A stretch of 64,000 bases of DNA from positions 558,001-622,000 of the forward strand of contig NZ_CP067140.1 in assembly GCF_028553805.1 (NCBI RefSeq), in the 5' to 3' direction. Source of the DNA: Paracoccus saliphilus. GTDB lineage: Bacteria; Pseudomonadota; Alphaproteobacteria; Rhodobacterales; Rhodobacteraceae. Positions 17,587 through 25,120 of this stretch are shown here, piece by piece. A model generated the notes under the pieces. It was not told the DNA's origin. It made no database searches and saw only the letters and a program-made list of their open reading frames with translations. The stretch's first letter is position 1. The number at the start of each line of letters is the position of its first letter. Position numbers and translations under genes: made by a program.

Positions 17587-18056
17587 GCGGGTTGGACACG
17601 ACGGATCTGGCGATTCTGAGAGTTCTGGCGGAGGACGCCACCAAGAGCGCAGCCGAAGTGGGGCGTATAGTCGGCATCGGGCAATCGGCCACGTGGCGGC
17701 GAATTCGCAAGCTTGGCGAATCGGGCGTTCTCGCCGGGCGTCGGGTGGTGGTGGACAACGCTGCCCTGGGCTTTGGCGTAACTGTTTTCCTGGGTGTTCG
17801 CCTTGCGGCCAAGGGGCGGGTTTCACTGGAAGATTTCGAACGTGCGGTAACGGCCATTCCCGAGGTGCAGACGGTTCAGCACGTTCTGGGCCAGTTCGAC
17901 TATCGCCTGCGGATTACCGCCCGTGACATCAGCGATTTCGAACGTATCCTGCGTAGGCGTATCATGACGCTGCCAGGGGTTGGGCAGGTCGAGGCCAATG
18001 TGATGCTGTCGGAAGAGCGGCTTCCGGGACCGTTGGGCGCGCTTGCGCACCGCTGA
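17583..18056 (+). CDS. Lrp/AsnC family transcriptional regulator (second of a tandem pair)
   Basis: A 157-residue Lrp-type regulator with HTH (LDTTDLAILRVLAEDATKSA, SATWRRIRKLGESGVLAGRR) and RAM domain (FGVTVFLGVRLAAKGRVSLE, FDYRLRITARDISDFERILR). ATG 17583 overlaps the preceding stop by four bases (ATGA). The two proteins share an unusual WRRxxxxxExG(V) recognition helix, suggesting duplication and possibly mixed oligomers. A siroheme-decarboxylase (NirD/L, AhbA/B) identity was considered because those also occur as AsnC-like pairs, but no heme genes are nearby. Confidence 0.88.
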   Translation: MSGLDTTDLAILRVLAEDATKSAAEVGRIVGIGQSATWRRIRKLGESGVLAGRRVVVDNAALGFGVTVFLGVRLAAKGRVSLEDFERAVTAIPEVQTVQHVLGQFDYRLRITARDISDFERILRRRIMTLPGVGQVEANVMLSEERLPGPLGALAHR

Positions 18057-18215
18057 GACTTGGCCGGGGGCTGTGCGGAAAGCTGCCTATGGCCAAATCA
18101 GCCGCAAGCCGGGCGCTTGTCAATCCCTACGCCGAAATACATAAGCAGGCATTGCGAACCGCGTGTGTGCTTGCGGCCTTCGGTCATGTGTATTGAGTAA
18201 GAGGGGTAACCAGTT

Positions 18216-19340
18216 ATGGCGACCTACGAACTGTATTTTGCGAATAATCAGCTTGGCGATTTCAACACCGGGGGATTTCCCGGCGGTTTCACTGGAAGCC
18301 AGGAACTGGAGATCAATAACAATCATCCCGGAGATCGGCTGGTCGATAGCGGCGCGATCTCAGAGCTTGGCGAAATCACCGGCTGGCGGTTGACCGTTCA
18401 GGGCGACGAGGGGCTCGGTTGGGACGGTAATCCGGATGGCACCGGGAATGATGTGCTTCCGGGGGCGGAGATCATTGTCGAGTATTCGACCGACGACGGC
18501 GCGACCTGGAACAGCTATACCACGGATATCGGATATCCTGACGCGGCCTATTATGCTCGGCAGGACGAAGAACAGTGGATGGCACTGACAGCCAATGTCC
18601 CGAGCGAGGGCGATGGACAATTCGGCTTCATCGCAGCAGATTTCCCGGTAGGTTCAGGGCAGAAACTCCTGACCGACGAAACGGTTCTGGAAATCCAGAC
18701 CGGCGAATACGCCTTGCCCGGCATTTTTCCCTGCTTCACCGCATCGACCCGGATTTCGACCGCGCGTGGCTCGATCGCGGCGGCCGATCTCGCCGTCGGA
18801 GACCTGGTTCTGACCAATGACAACGGTCTTCAGCCGATCCGCTGGATCGCTCAGCGAAAGCTGACCGGGCAGGAACTTGAGGCAAGCCCCAATCTGCGTC
18901 CGATCCGGATCAGGGCTGGAGCGCTCGGCAATCAGATGCCGTCTTCGGATTTACTGGTCTCACCGCAGCACCGGATACTCGTACGTTCGCAGATCGCCCA
19001 CAGGATGTTCGGCACAGACGAGGTATTGGTCGCGGCCAAGCAACTCTGCGAGATCGATGGCATCGATGTGGACGAAGGGGGCGACGAGGTTACCTATGTT
19101 CATTTTCTCTTCGATGATCATCAGATCGTGTCATCGAACGGTGCGTGGACCGAATCACTCTATCCTGGCCCTCAGGCTCTCAAGGCTGTCGGTTCCGCCG
19201 CGCTGGAAGAGATATATACGCTTTTCCCCGAGTTGAAGGAGGGCGAGGTTAGGCCTGCCGCCCGCCCGATACCGCATGGGCGTCTTGTTCGGCAGTTGGC
19301 CAGCCGGCATGTCAAGAACGGTAAGCCACTGGTTGTTTAA
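18216..19340 (+). CDS. Hint-domain-containing protein, copy 1
   Basis: A 374-residue acidic protein. Residues 1-165 are a beta-rich, Gly/Asp-rich region (GGFPGGFTGSQELEINNNHP, NPDGTGNDVLPGAE) of unknown function without a classical signal peptide. Residues 173-330 form a Hedgehog/intein-type Hint domain starting at Cys173 (CFTASTRIST, AAADLAVGDLVLTNDNG, LVSPQHRILVRS, FLFDDHQIVSSNG). Such proteins are frequent in marine Rhodobacteraceae, probably exported by type I-like routes and self-cleaving at the Cys. A paralogue lies at 38179-39264 with the same start context (AGAGGGG then ATGGC). No His-Asn pair that would support splicing is evident. Confidence 0.85.
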   Translation: MATYELYFANNQLGDFNTGGFPGGFTGSQELEINNNHPGDRLVDSGAISELGEITGWRLTVQGDEGLGWDGNPDGTGNDVLPGAEIIVEYSTDDGATWNSYTTDIGYPDAAYYARQDEEQWMALTANVPSEGDGQFGFIAADFPVGSGQKLLTDETVLEIQTGEYALPGIFPCFTASTRISTARGSIAAADLAVGDLVLTNDNGLQPIRWIAQRKLTGQELEASPNLRPIRIRAGALGNQMPSSDLLVSPQHRILVRSQIAHRMFGTDEVLVAAKQLCEIDGIDVDEGGDEVTYVHFLFDDHQIVSSNGAWTESLYPGPQALKAVGSAALEEIYTLFPELKEGEVRPAARPIPHGRLVRQLASRHVKNGKPLVV

Positions 19341-19417
19341 GGTTATCAGGGGGCCTTATGTGCGGTGACGATGTGTCCGGAACGTTCCGGGTATCGTCTG
19401 CCGTCAAACGAGAAATG

Positions 19418-19460
19418 ACCGCCGAGAAGGATGAAATCCTTCCGGCGGTTTCTCTTTTCA
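19418..19460 (+). terminator. Intrinsic terminator after Hint protein copy 1
   Basis: ACCGCCG-ag-AAGGAT-gaa-ATCCTT-c-CGGCGGT forms a 13-bp interrupted stem at 19418-19449, followed by TTCTCTTTT. Located about 80 bp downstream of the stop at 19340. Confidence 0.8.
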
Positions 19461-19561
19461 AGACATTGGCCCGATGGCTTTGGGGAAGGGTTTATCCACG
19501 ATCAAACCTCAAAAGATTTGGGGGGCATCGCTTCCGGCATCGCGTCAATTTCCAGGGAAAG

Positions 19562-19645
19562 TGGTGGGCGACCCTGGAATCGAACCAGGCGTGGGTCTCC
19601 CCGGCGGAGTTACAGTCCGCTGCCGCACCTTGCAGCACGTCGCCC
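19562..19645 (-). tRNA. tRNA-Tyr (GTA anticodon)
   Basis: Read on the minus strand: acceptor stem GGGCGAC/GTCGCCC, D stem GCTGC/GCAGC, anticodon stem GCGGA/TCCGC with loop CTGTAAC (anticodon GTA), a long class II variable arm (GGGGAGACCC) and T arm CCTGG-TTCGATT-CCAGG. The 3' ACCA is encoded. Length 84 nt as expected for bacterial tRNA-Tyr. It lies upstream of, and divergent from, the rRNA methyltransferase gene. Confidence 0.97.
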
Positions 19646-19768
19646 GCCGAGCGCCATCGGCGTGTGGGGGTGATTAGCGGTCTCATTCATGGGCGTCAAG
19701 CGGATTTCCAGGGCTTGCGCGATAACGTCCAGACGCGCAGAGAGGGACGTGCAACGAAGGGAAGCGAA

Positions 19769-20569
19769 ATGGCTGACACGCCGCGGAAATCGAAAAAGCC
19801 GAACTGGGTCATCGACAAGGAGCGTGCCCGCCGGGCGGCAGGCGCCGAAACATTGTGGCTGTTCGGATTGCACGCCGTACGGGACGCTTTGGCAAATCCC
19901 GAACGGGAAAAACTGCGATTGGTCGTGACGCGGAATGCGTTGGACCGTTTAGGTGATCTCCATGGCATGACACCGGAACTGACCGATCCGCGTGTTTTCA
20001 TGAAAACCGTTCCATTGTCTGACGAAAATGTCCATCAGGGCGCCGCGCTTGAAGTGAAGCCATTGAAATGGGGAAGTCTCAGCGAAGTTGCATTGCGCGA
20101 GGCTCCGGGGGAGGCACGACCCTTGCTGGTCGCGCTCGACAGGGTCAGCGATCCCCATAATGTCGGAGCGATCTTGCGGTCAGCAGAGGTATTCGGTGCG
20201 CGCGCAGTGATCGCACCTGCCCGCCATTCGGCGCCCGAAACCGGCGCCCTGGCCAAGACCGCATCCGGTGCACTGGAGCGTCAGCCCTATCTGCGGGTCC
20301 CGAATCTGGCCGAAGCGTTGAGCCAGTTGAAGCAAATGGGTTTTATCCTGATCGGGCTGGATGGCTCCGGCGATACGGTCCTGCCCGATCTGTTGACCGG
20401 GCTGTCTGGTCGGGCCGTTTGCCTGGTCATGGGCTCTGAAGGTCCGGGAATGCGGGAACTGACGATGAAAAGCTGCGATCATATCGCACGCATCCCTTTC
20501 GCGGCGGATTTCGGTTCCCTGAATGTTTCGAACGCTGCTGCGGTGGCGCTGTATGTGGCGGCCAGATGA
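19769..20569 (+). CDS. rlmB: 23S rRNA (guanosine-2'-O-)-methyltransferase RlmB (TrmH/SPOUT family)
   Basis: A 266-residue SpoU-type methyltransferase modifying G2251 of 23S rRNA. An L30e-like substrate-binding domain (LWLFGLHAVRDALANPE) precedes the knotted catalytic domain with the three SPOUT motifs: DPHNVGAILRSAEVFGA, CLVMGSEGPGMREL and IPFAADFGSLNVSNAAAVAL. A basic N-terminal tail (PRKSKKPNWVIDKERARR) is typical of alphaproteobacterial versions. ATG 19769 has a GAAGGGAAG ribosome-binding site; longer readings would run into the tRNA gene. Confidence 0.93.
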   Translation: MADTPRKSKKPNWVIDKERARRAAGAETLWLFGLHAVRDALANPEREKLRLVVTRNALDRLGDLHGMTPELTDPRVFMKTVPLSDENVHQGAALEVKPLKWGSLSEVALREAPGEARPLLVALDRVSDPHNVGAILRSAEVFGARAVIAPARHSAPETGALAKTASGALERQPYLRVPNLAEALSQLKQMGFILIGLDGSGDTVLPDLLTGLSGRAVCLVMGSEGPGMRELTMKSCDHIARIPFAADFGSLNVSNAAAVALYVAAR

Positions 20570-20661
20570 TGCTGCATCACAAGCATGCGACATGGCATTC
20601 CCGACATTGAGAATCACCTGCCATACTGTCAATGCTTGTGGTTCCTATCATGTTGGTAACC

Positions 20662-21072
20662 ATGAAGCCGTTGATTCTCTCCATATCGCTGATTTTTGCC
20701 TCCGCTTTGCCCTCCATCGCGAATGATTGGGCATTGGGAGGATATGACGCTGTCGGATACACCTCCTCCGGTCGGGCAGTTCCCGGGCGAAGCGATATCG
20801 CGACGATGTGGAAGGGGAAGTCATGGCATTTCGTGTCCGAAGAGAATCGGACCCGATTCGAGGCCGATCCACGACAATTCGCCCCCGCTTTCGGGGGACT
20901 CTGCCCCGTATCGCTTGCCAATGGGCGGAAAGAGCGTGGCGATCCGCGGTTTTTTGCCGTTATCAACCGGAAGCTTTATTTGCTGCGTTCTGGCGCAGAG
21001 CTACGCAAGATCACGCAGGCCCCGGACAAGATACTGGATGATGCCCGGAAAACCTGGTCCATGGTAAAGTAA
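20662..21072 (+). CDS. YHS domain-containing secreted protein
   Basis: A 136-residue protein with a signal peptide (MKPLILSISLIFASALPSIA) and a YHS-type metal-binding-like domain: LGGYDAVGYTSSGRAVPG, then KGKSWHFVSEENRTRFEADP and FAPAFGGLCPVSLANGR. The family normally has a Cys in the GGYCA position; here it is LC (GGLCPVSLANG). Probably periplasmic, role unknown. Upstream in-frame starts at 20632 and 20650 exist, but 20662 gives the cleanest signal sequence. Confidence 0.82.
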   Translation: MKPLILSISLIFASALPSIANDWALGGYDAVGYTSSGRAVPGRSDIATMWKGKSWHFVSEENRTRFEADPRQFAPAFGGLCPVSLANGRKERGDPRFFAVINRKLYLLRSGAELRKITQAPDKILDDARKTWSMVK

Positions 21073-21151
21073 ATCCCGAAATTCGCACGGGTTAATCACG
21101 AATTCGCGAATATTCTGGAACTTTTTCCGACTGATACCCATTTACATCACA

Positions 21152-21178
21152 GAACATGACCCCGGAACGGTCATGTTC
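21152..21178 (+). promoter_or_regulatory. Perfect 10-bp inverted repeat downstream of YHS gene
   Basis: GAACATGACC-CCGGAAC-GGTCATGTTC, with no U-run after it. It may be an operator dyad or a hairpin in the leader of the CoA-binding protein mRNA. It is followed 27 bp later by a terminator-like hairpin. Confidence 0.5.
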
Positions 21179-21205
21179 GGATCACTGTCCCTCGTTCCGC
21201 GACTT

Positions 21206-21240
21206 GCGCCCGGCCAGATTCTGGACCGGGCGCCTTTTCT
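21206..21240 (+). terminator. Intrinsic terminator or attenuator upstream of CoA-binding protein gene
   Basis: GCGCCCGG plus inner CCAG, loop ATT, CTGG plus CCGGGCGC, then CTTTTCT. A 12-bp stem with one bulge and a short U-run. It ends YHS transcripts or, with the dyad at 21152, attenuates the gene starting at 21284. Confidence 0.7.
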
Positions 21241-21283
21241 ATGTAAGGTTGACGCTCCATCCTGGCAGAGAGGGAGGCTCGCC

Positions 21284-21715
21284 TTGCAGATTGACATCGA
21301 TCAGGACGAACGGATTGCCCAGATTGCTCGTGACACGAAGGTGGTCGCGATGGTCGGTTTGTCGCCCAACGAGGCCCGGCCCAGCTGGGGTGTGGCGCGT
21401 TACCTGCAATCGCAGGGGATACGTGTCATCCCGGTCAATCCCGGTCATGCAGGCAGCGTGATTCTGGATGAGCAGGTCTATGCCAGCCTTGCCGATATTC
21501 CAGCCGATGCCGGGGTTCAGATGGTGGATATCTTCCGTCGTTCCGAGGCCGTCGGCCCGATCGTCGATGAAGCCTTGGCGCATATGCCCGATTTGAAGGT
21601 CATTTGGCTGCAATTGGGGGTCAGGGATGACGCGGCCGCGAGCAGGGCTCGCGAACGCGGTGTCGAGATGATCCAGGATCGCTGCCCGAAGATCGAGTTC
21701 CCCCGGCATATCTGA
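21284..21715 (+). CDS. CoA-binding protein (YccU-like)
   Basis: A 143-residue single Rossmann CoA-binding domain protein: VVAMVGLSPNEARPSWGVAR, LQSQGIRVIPVNPGHAGS, and IWLQLGVRDDAAASRARERG. Relatives include E. coli YccU; function unknown, probably acyl-CoA sensing. The TTG at 21284 is the likely start because GGGAGG lies six bases upstream and the protein then has family length; longer ATG-started readings pass through a terminator hairpin. Confidence 0.85.
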   Translation: MQIDIDQDERIAQIARDTKVVAMVGLSPNEARPSWGVARYLQSQGIRVIPVNPGHAGSVILDEQVYASLADIPADAGVQMVDIFRRSEAVGPIVDEALAHMPDLKVIWLQLGVRDDAAASRARERGVEMIQDRCPKIEFPRHI

Positions 21716-21766
21716 CGTCGGCCGCATACCCGGCGGTTTTCGGCGTTCGGTTCTGCCGGCAATGCC

Positions 21767-22882
21767 TTACAGGACCTTGTCCAGAACGGCTCTCAGCCGT
21801 TCGACCGTGCCATCGACATCCTTCAGCTTGTCGAGCCCGAAAAGCCCAAGCCGGAAGGTCGAGAAACCGTCCCCTTCGTTCACGGCGAGGGGGACGCCAG
21901 CTGCGATCTGCATTCCTTCGGTCGCGAATTTCTTGCCGGACTTGATCTCCGGGTCCTCGGTATAGGACACGACGACGCCAGGCGCTCCGAAACCGGGCGC
22001 GGCGACCGAGCGAACACCTTTTTCGGAAAGCATCGCACGCACGGCATTGCCGAGCTGCCATTGCGCGTCGCGAGCCGCATCGAAGCCCAGTTCCCGCGTT
22101 TCCGCGATTGCCGCGTGCAGCCCGACCAGCGCATCGGTCGGCATGGTCGCGTGATAGGCGTGACCGCCATCCTCGTAGGCAGCCATGATGGCCCGCCATT
22201 TCCTGAGGTCCAGCGCGAAGCTGTCGCTCTCGGTCTGCTGCAGCCGGTTGGCCGCGGCTTCGGAGATCATGACCAGCCCGGCGGAGGGGGACGCGGACCA
22301 GCCCTTTTGCGGTGCAGAGATCAGGACATCGACGCCAAGTGCCTTCATGTCCACCCAGATTGTCCCTGAAGCGATGCAATCCAGCACCATGAGCGCCCCT
22401 GTCTCATGCGCTACCCCGGCCATCGCGGCGATATATTCATCGGGCAGGATAAGGCCGGCGGAAGTCTCGACATGCGGGGCAAAGACGACATCGGGGCGGG
22501 CCTCGCGAATTTTGGCGACCACTTCTTCAATCGGAGGTGGGGCAAAGGCTGGCTGCGGCTCGTTTCCGGCGGGGCGGGCCATGGCGACGGTGGTTTCACG
22601 GGCAAAACCGCCCGCTTCGAGGATCTGGCTCCACCGGTAGCTGAACCAGCCGTTGCGGACGATCAGCGCATGGGCATCGCGTCCAAATTGCCGTGCAACG
22701 GCCTCCATCGCGTAGCTGCCGCCTCCCGGAACGATGGCGATCTGATCGGCGCTATAGACCTCGCGCAGGGTAGAGGACAGGTCGCGCATGACCTGCTGGA
22801 ATTTCTGCGACATGTGATTCAATGAGCGGTCGGTGAAAACCACCGAGAATTCCTGCAGGCCATCGGGGTCGATTGCGGACAT
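21767..22882 (-). CDS. Class V aminotransferase (alanine/serine-glyoxylate or -pyruvate type)
   Basis: A 371-residue fold-type I PLP enzyme. IAIVPGGGSYAMEAVARQFG binds the PLP phosphate, HVETSAGLILP and MVLDCIASG hold the ring-stacking and Asp residues, and the Schiff-base Lys is in SAPQKGWSASPSAGLVMIS. The length and motifs match the archaeal/bacterial alanine-glyoxylate aminotransferase group. It is divergent from a glutamine amidotransferase/GS-like/oxidase operon and may act in the same nitrogen catabolism (inference). Confidence 0.88.
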   Translation of the reverse strand: MSAIDPDGLQEFSVVFTDRSLNHMSQKFQQVMRDLSSTLREVYSADQIAIVPGGGSYAMEAVARQFGRDAHALIVRNGWFSYRWSQILEAGGFARETTVAMARPAGNEPQPAFAPPPIEEVVAKIREARPDVVFAPHVETSAGLILPDEYIAAMAGVAHETGALMVLDCIASGTIWVDMKALGVDVLISAPQKGWSASPSAGLVMISEAAANRLQQTESDSFALDLRKWRAIMAAYEDGGHAYHATMPTDALVGLHAAIAETRELGFDAARDAQWQLGNAVRAMLSEKGVRSVAAPGFGAPGVVVSYTEDPEIKSGKKFATEGMQIAAGVPLAVNEGDGFSTFRLGLFGLDKLKDVDGTVERLRAVLDKVL

Positions 22883-23025
22883 GAACGCTGCTCCTTCGTG
22901 ATCGGTTCGGGCCGCAGGCTATCCTGTCCCCGTCTGCTTTGCCAGCCAACCAAATGGTGCAGCCCCTTGCGGCCACCCCATCCGGACGACTACCTTGCAA
23001 TCATAGACAACATCGCAGGTCATTC

Positions 23026-23724
23026 ATGCGTATCGGCATACTTCAATGCGGCCAGTCGCCCGCGCAACTGAAGGAAGAACTGGGCGACTATCCGGACATG
23101 TTCATGCAACTGCTGGACGGACGTGGTTTCGAATTTCGTGTCTGGCATGTCGAGGGGATGGAATTTCCGTCGGACATCCACGACGCGGATGGCTGGTTGC
23201 TGACCGGTTCCCGCCACGGAGCCTATGAGGATCACGCCTTCATCCCGCCGCTCGAGGATTTCATCCGGCGCGCCTATGCCGGGGGAGTGCCACAGGTCGG
23301 CATCTGCTTCGGTCACCAGATCATCGCTCAGGCATTGGGTGGCAAGGTGGTCAAGCATCCCGGCGGATGGGTGGTCGGCGCGCAGGATTACGATTTCGAA
23401 GGCGAAACCGTAACCCTGAATGCCTGGCATCAGGATCAGGTCGTGACCCTGCCCGAAGGGGCAAAGGTTATCGGGCGCAATGATTCATGTGAGAATGCCG
23501 CGCTGGTCTATGACGACCGCGCCTATACCGTGCAGCCGCATCCCGAATTCGATGACGCATTCGTGCAGGGGTTGATGGATACGCGCGCCAAGGGTGTTGT
23601 GCCGCAAGACTTGCTTGACGGTGCCGCCAACCGGATGGGCGAGGCAAGGAATTCGGACAAACTGGCCGATCAGGTCGAGGCATTCTTCAAACAGCCCCGG
23701 CAACAAGCGAAGGGCGTGGCATGA
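23026..23724 (+). CDS. Class I glutamine amidotransferase-like protein
   Basis: A 232-residue GATase1 domain protein. The nucleophile is in PQVGICFGHQIIAQALGGKV (Cys near residue 99) and the catalytic His-Glu in TVQPHPEFDD, so the triad is intact. GMP-synthase-like stand-alone GATases paired with glutamine-synthetase-like enzymes cleave or transfer gamma-glutamyl groups in amine catabolism (TdnT/PuuD analogues). ATG 23026 is preceded by CAGGT. Its last bases overlap the next gene (ATGA at 23721), an operon with the GS-like and FAD enzymes. Confidence 0.9.
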   Translation: MRIGILQCGQSPAQLKEELGDYPDMFMQLLDGRGFEFRVWHVEGMEFPSDIHDADGWLLTGSRHGAYEDHAFIPPLEDFIRRAYAGGVPQVGICFGHQIIAQALGGKVVKHPGGWVVGAQDYDFEGETVTLNAWHQDQVVTLPEGAKVIGRNDSCENAALVYDDRAYTVQPHPEFDDAFVQGLMDTRAKGVVPQDLLDGAANRMGEARNSDKLADQVEAFFKQPRQQAKGVA

Positions 23725-25079
23725 ACAAGCAATGGATGGATCGCACGCCAGAGGCGGCGCGCGAATACCTGGCCGGGCGGCGGCTGGACGAGGTCGAATG
23801 CATCGTGGCCGATATTGCGGGCGTAGCGCGGGGCAAGGCGATGCCTGCTTCGAAATTCGCGCGGCAGGACAAGTTCTACCTGCCGAACTCGATCTTCCTG
23901 CAGACGATCACCGGCGAATGGGCGGATAATCCGACGGGGGCCTTTACCGAACCCGACATGGTTCTGACCCCCGATTACAGCACGGCAAGCGCCGCACCAT
24001 GGACGGCGGACTGGACGCTTCAAATCATCCACGACGCAACGGATCAGCAGGGCAATCCGGTCCCCATCGCTCCACGCAATGTGCTGAAACGGGTGGTCAA
24101 GCTTTACGAGGACAAGGGTTGGAAACCCGTCGTCGCGCCCGAGATGGAATTCTTCCTTGTCGCTCGCAACACGGATCCCAACCAGCCGATCATCCCGCCA
24201 ATGGGCCGCACCGGCAGGCGGGCGGCGGCCAAGCAGGCCTATTCCATGTCGGCGGTGGATGAATACGGCAAGGTCATCGACGATATCTATGACTTCGCCG
24301 AAGCACAGGGTTTCGAGATAGACGGCATCCTGCAAGAAGGCGGGGCGGGACAGGTCGAGATCAACCTCAATCACGGAGATCCGGTCGCCCTCGCGGACGA
24401 GATGTTCTATTTCAAGCGCCTGATCCGCGAGGCCGCGCTGCGCCATGATTGCTTCGCGACCTTCATGGCCAAGCCGATCGAGGGCGAACCGGGTAGCGCC
24501 ATGCATATCCACCACTCGGTTGTGGATATGCAAACCGGGCAAAATATCTTCTCGGATGCGAAGGGTCGTGAAACCACGGCTTTCCTGAATTTCATCGCCG
24601 GAATGCAACGGCATCTGCCGGCGGCAATCGCGCTGTTGGCGCCCTATGTGAACAGCTATCGCCGTTATGTTCCGGATTTCGCGGCGCCGATCAATCTGGA
24701 ATGGGCGCGCGACAACCGTACGACGGGGCTGCGCGTACCGATCTCTGATCCCGGAGCGCGACGGGTCGAGAACCGGCTCGCGGGGATGGACTGCAACCCC
24801 TATCTGGGTATCGCCGCCTCGCTGGCCTGCGGTTACCTGGGACTGCTGGAGGGGGAGGCTCCTCGCGCCGAATATTTGGGCGATGCCTATATGTCGCAAG
24901 ACGAACTGCCCTATAACTTGGGCGATGCCCTGGATATCATGGCCGAGAATGCCGCGATGCGCAGCGTTCTGGGTGAAGAGTTCACTGCGGTCTATGAATC
25001 GGTGAAGCGCAATGAATACAAGGAATTCCTGCAGGTCATCAGCCCGTGGGAACGGGAACATCTGCTGCTGAACGTATGA
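23721..25079 (+). CDS. Glutamine synthetase family protein (gamma-glutamyl-amine synthetase, PuuA-like)
   Basis: A 452-residue GS-fold ligase. Motifs: VVAPEMEFFLVARN (metal-binding Glu), GAGQVEINLNHGDP, GSAMHIHHSVVDM (ATP/metal His), NRTTGLRVPI (Arg of ATP site) and RVENRLAGMDCNPYLGIAAS. It lacks the Tyr adenylylation loop of GlnA-I, so it is a catabolic ligase attaching glutamate to an amine such as putrescine, methylamine or an aromatic amine. With a GATase upstream and an FAD amine oxidase downstream, the gene order supports gamma-glutamylation catabolism. Ornithine decarboxylase at 3030 could supply putrescine. Confidence 0.88.
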   Translation: MNKQWMDRTPEAAREYLAGRRLDEVECIVADIAGVARGKAMPASKFARQDKFYLPNSIFLQTITGEWADNPTGAFTEPDMVLTPDYSTASAAPWTADWTLQIIHDATDQQGNPVPIAPRNVLKRVVKLYEDKGWKPVVAPEMEFFLVARNTDPNQPIIPPMGRTGRRAAAKQAYSMSAVDEYGKVIDDIYDFAEAQGFEIDGILQEGGAGQVEINLNHGDPVALADEMFYFKRLIREAALRHDCFATFMAKPIEGEPGSAMHIHHSVVDMQTGQNIFSDAKGRETTAFLNFIAGMQRHLPAAIALLAPYVNSYRRYVPDFAAPINLEWARDNRTTGLRVPISDPGARRVENRLAGMDCNPYLGIAASLACGYLGLLEGEAPRAEYLGDAYMSQDELPYNLGDALDIMAENAAMRSVLGEEFTAVYESVKRNEYKEFLQVISPWEREHLLLNV

Positions 25080-25120
25080 GGGCCGGGTAAACCACGGTCA
25101 CTCTGGCTGCCGGAGATTTC

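Noticed and set aside
17131..18056. Siroheme decarboxylase pair (NirD/L or AhbA/B) for the tandem AsnC-like genes
   Set aside because: No heme or nir genes are adjacent and both proteins keep normal Lrp helix-turn-helix features beside ilvC.
20578..20640. Inverted repeat CACAAGCAT / ATGCTTGTG before the YHS gene
   Set aside because: Nine-bp arms separated by 45 bp, no further structure; could be chance.
21152..21168. GAAC-N9-GAAC as LexA box
   Set aside because: Wrong spacing, and the sequence is better explained as half of a perfect inverted repeat.
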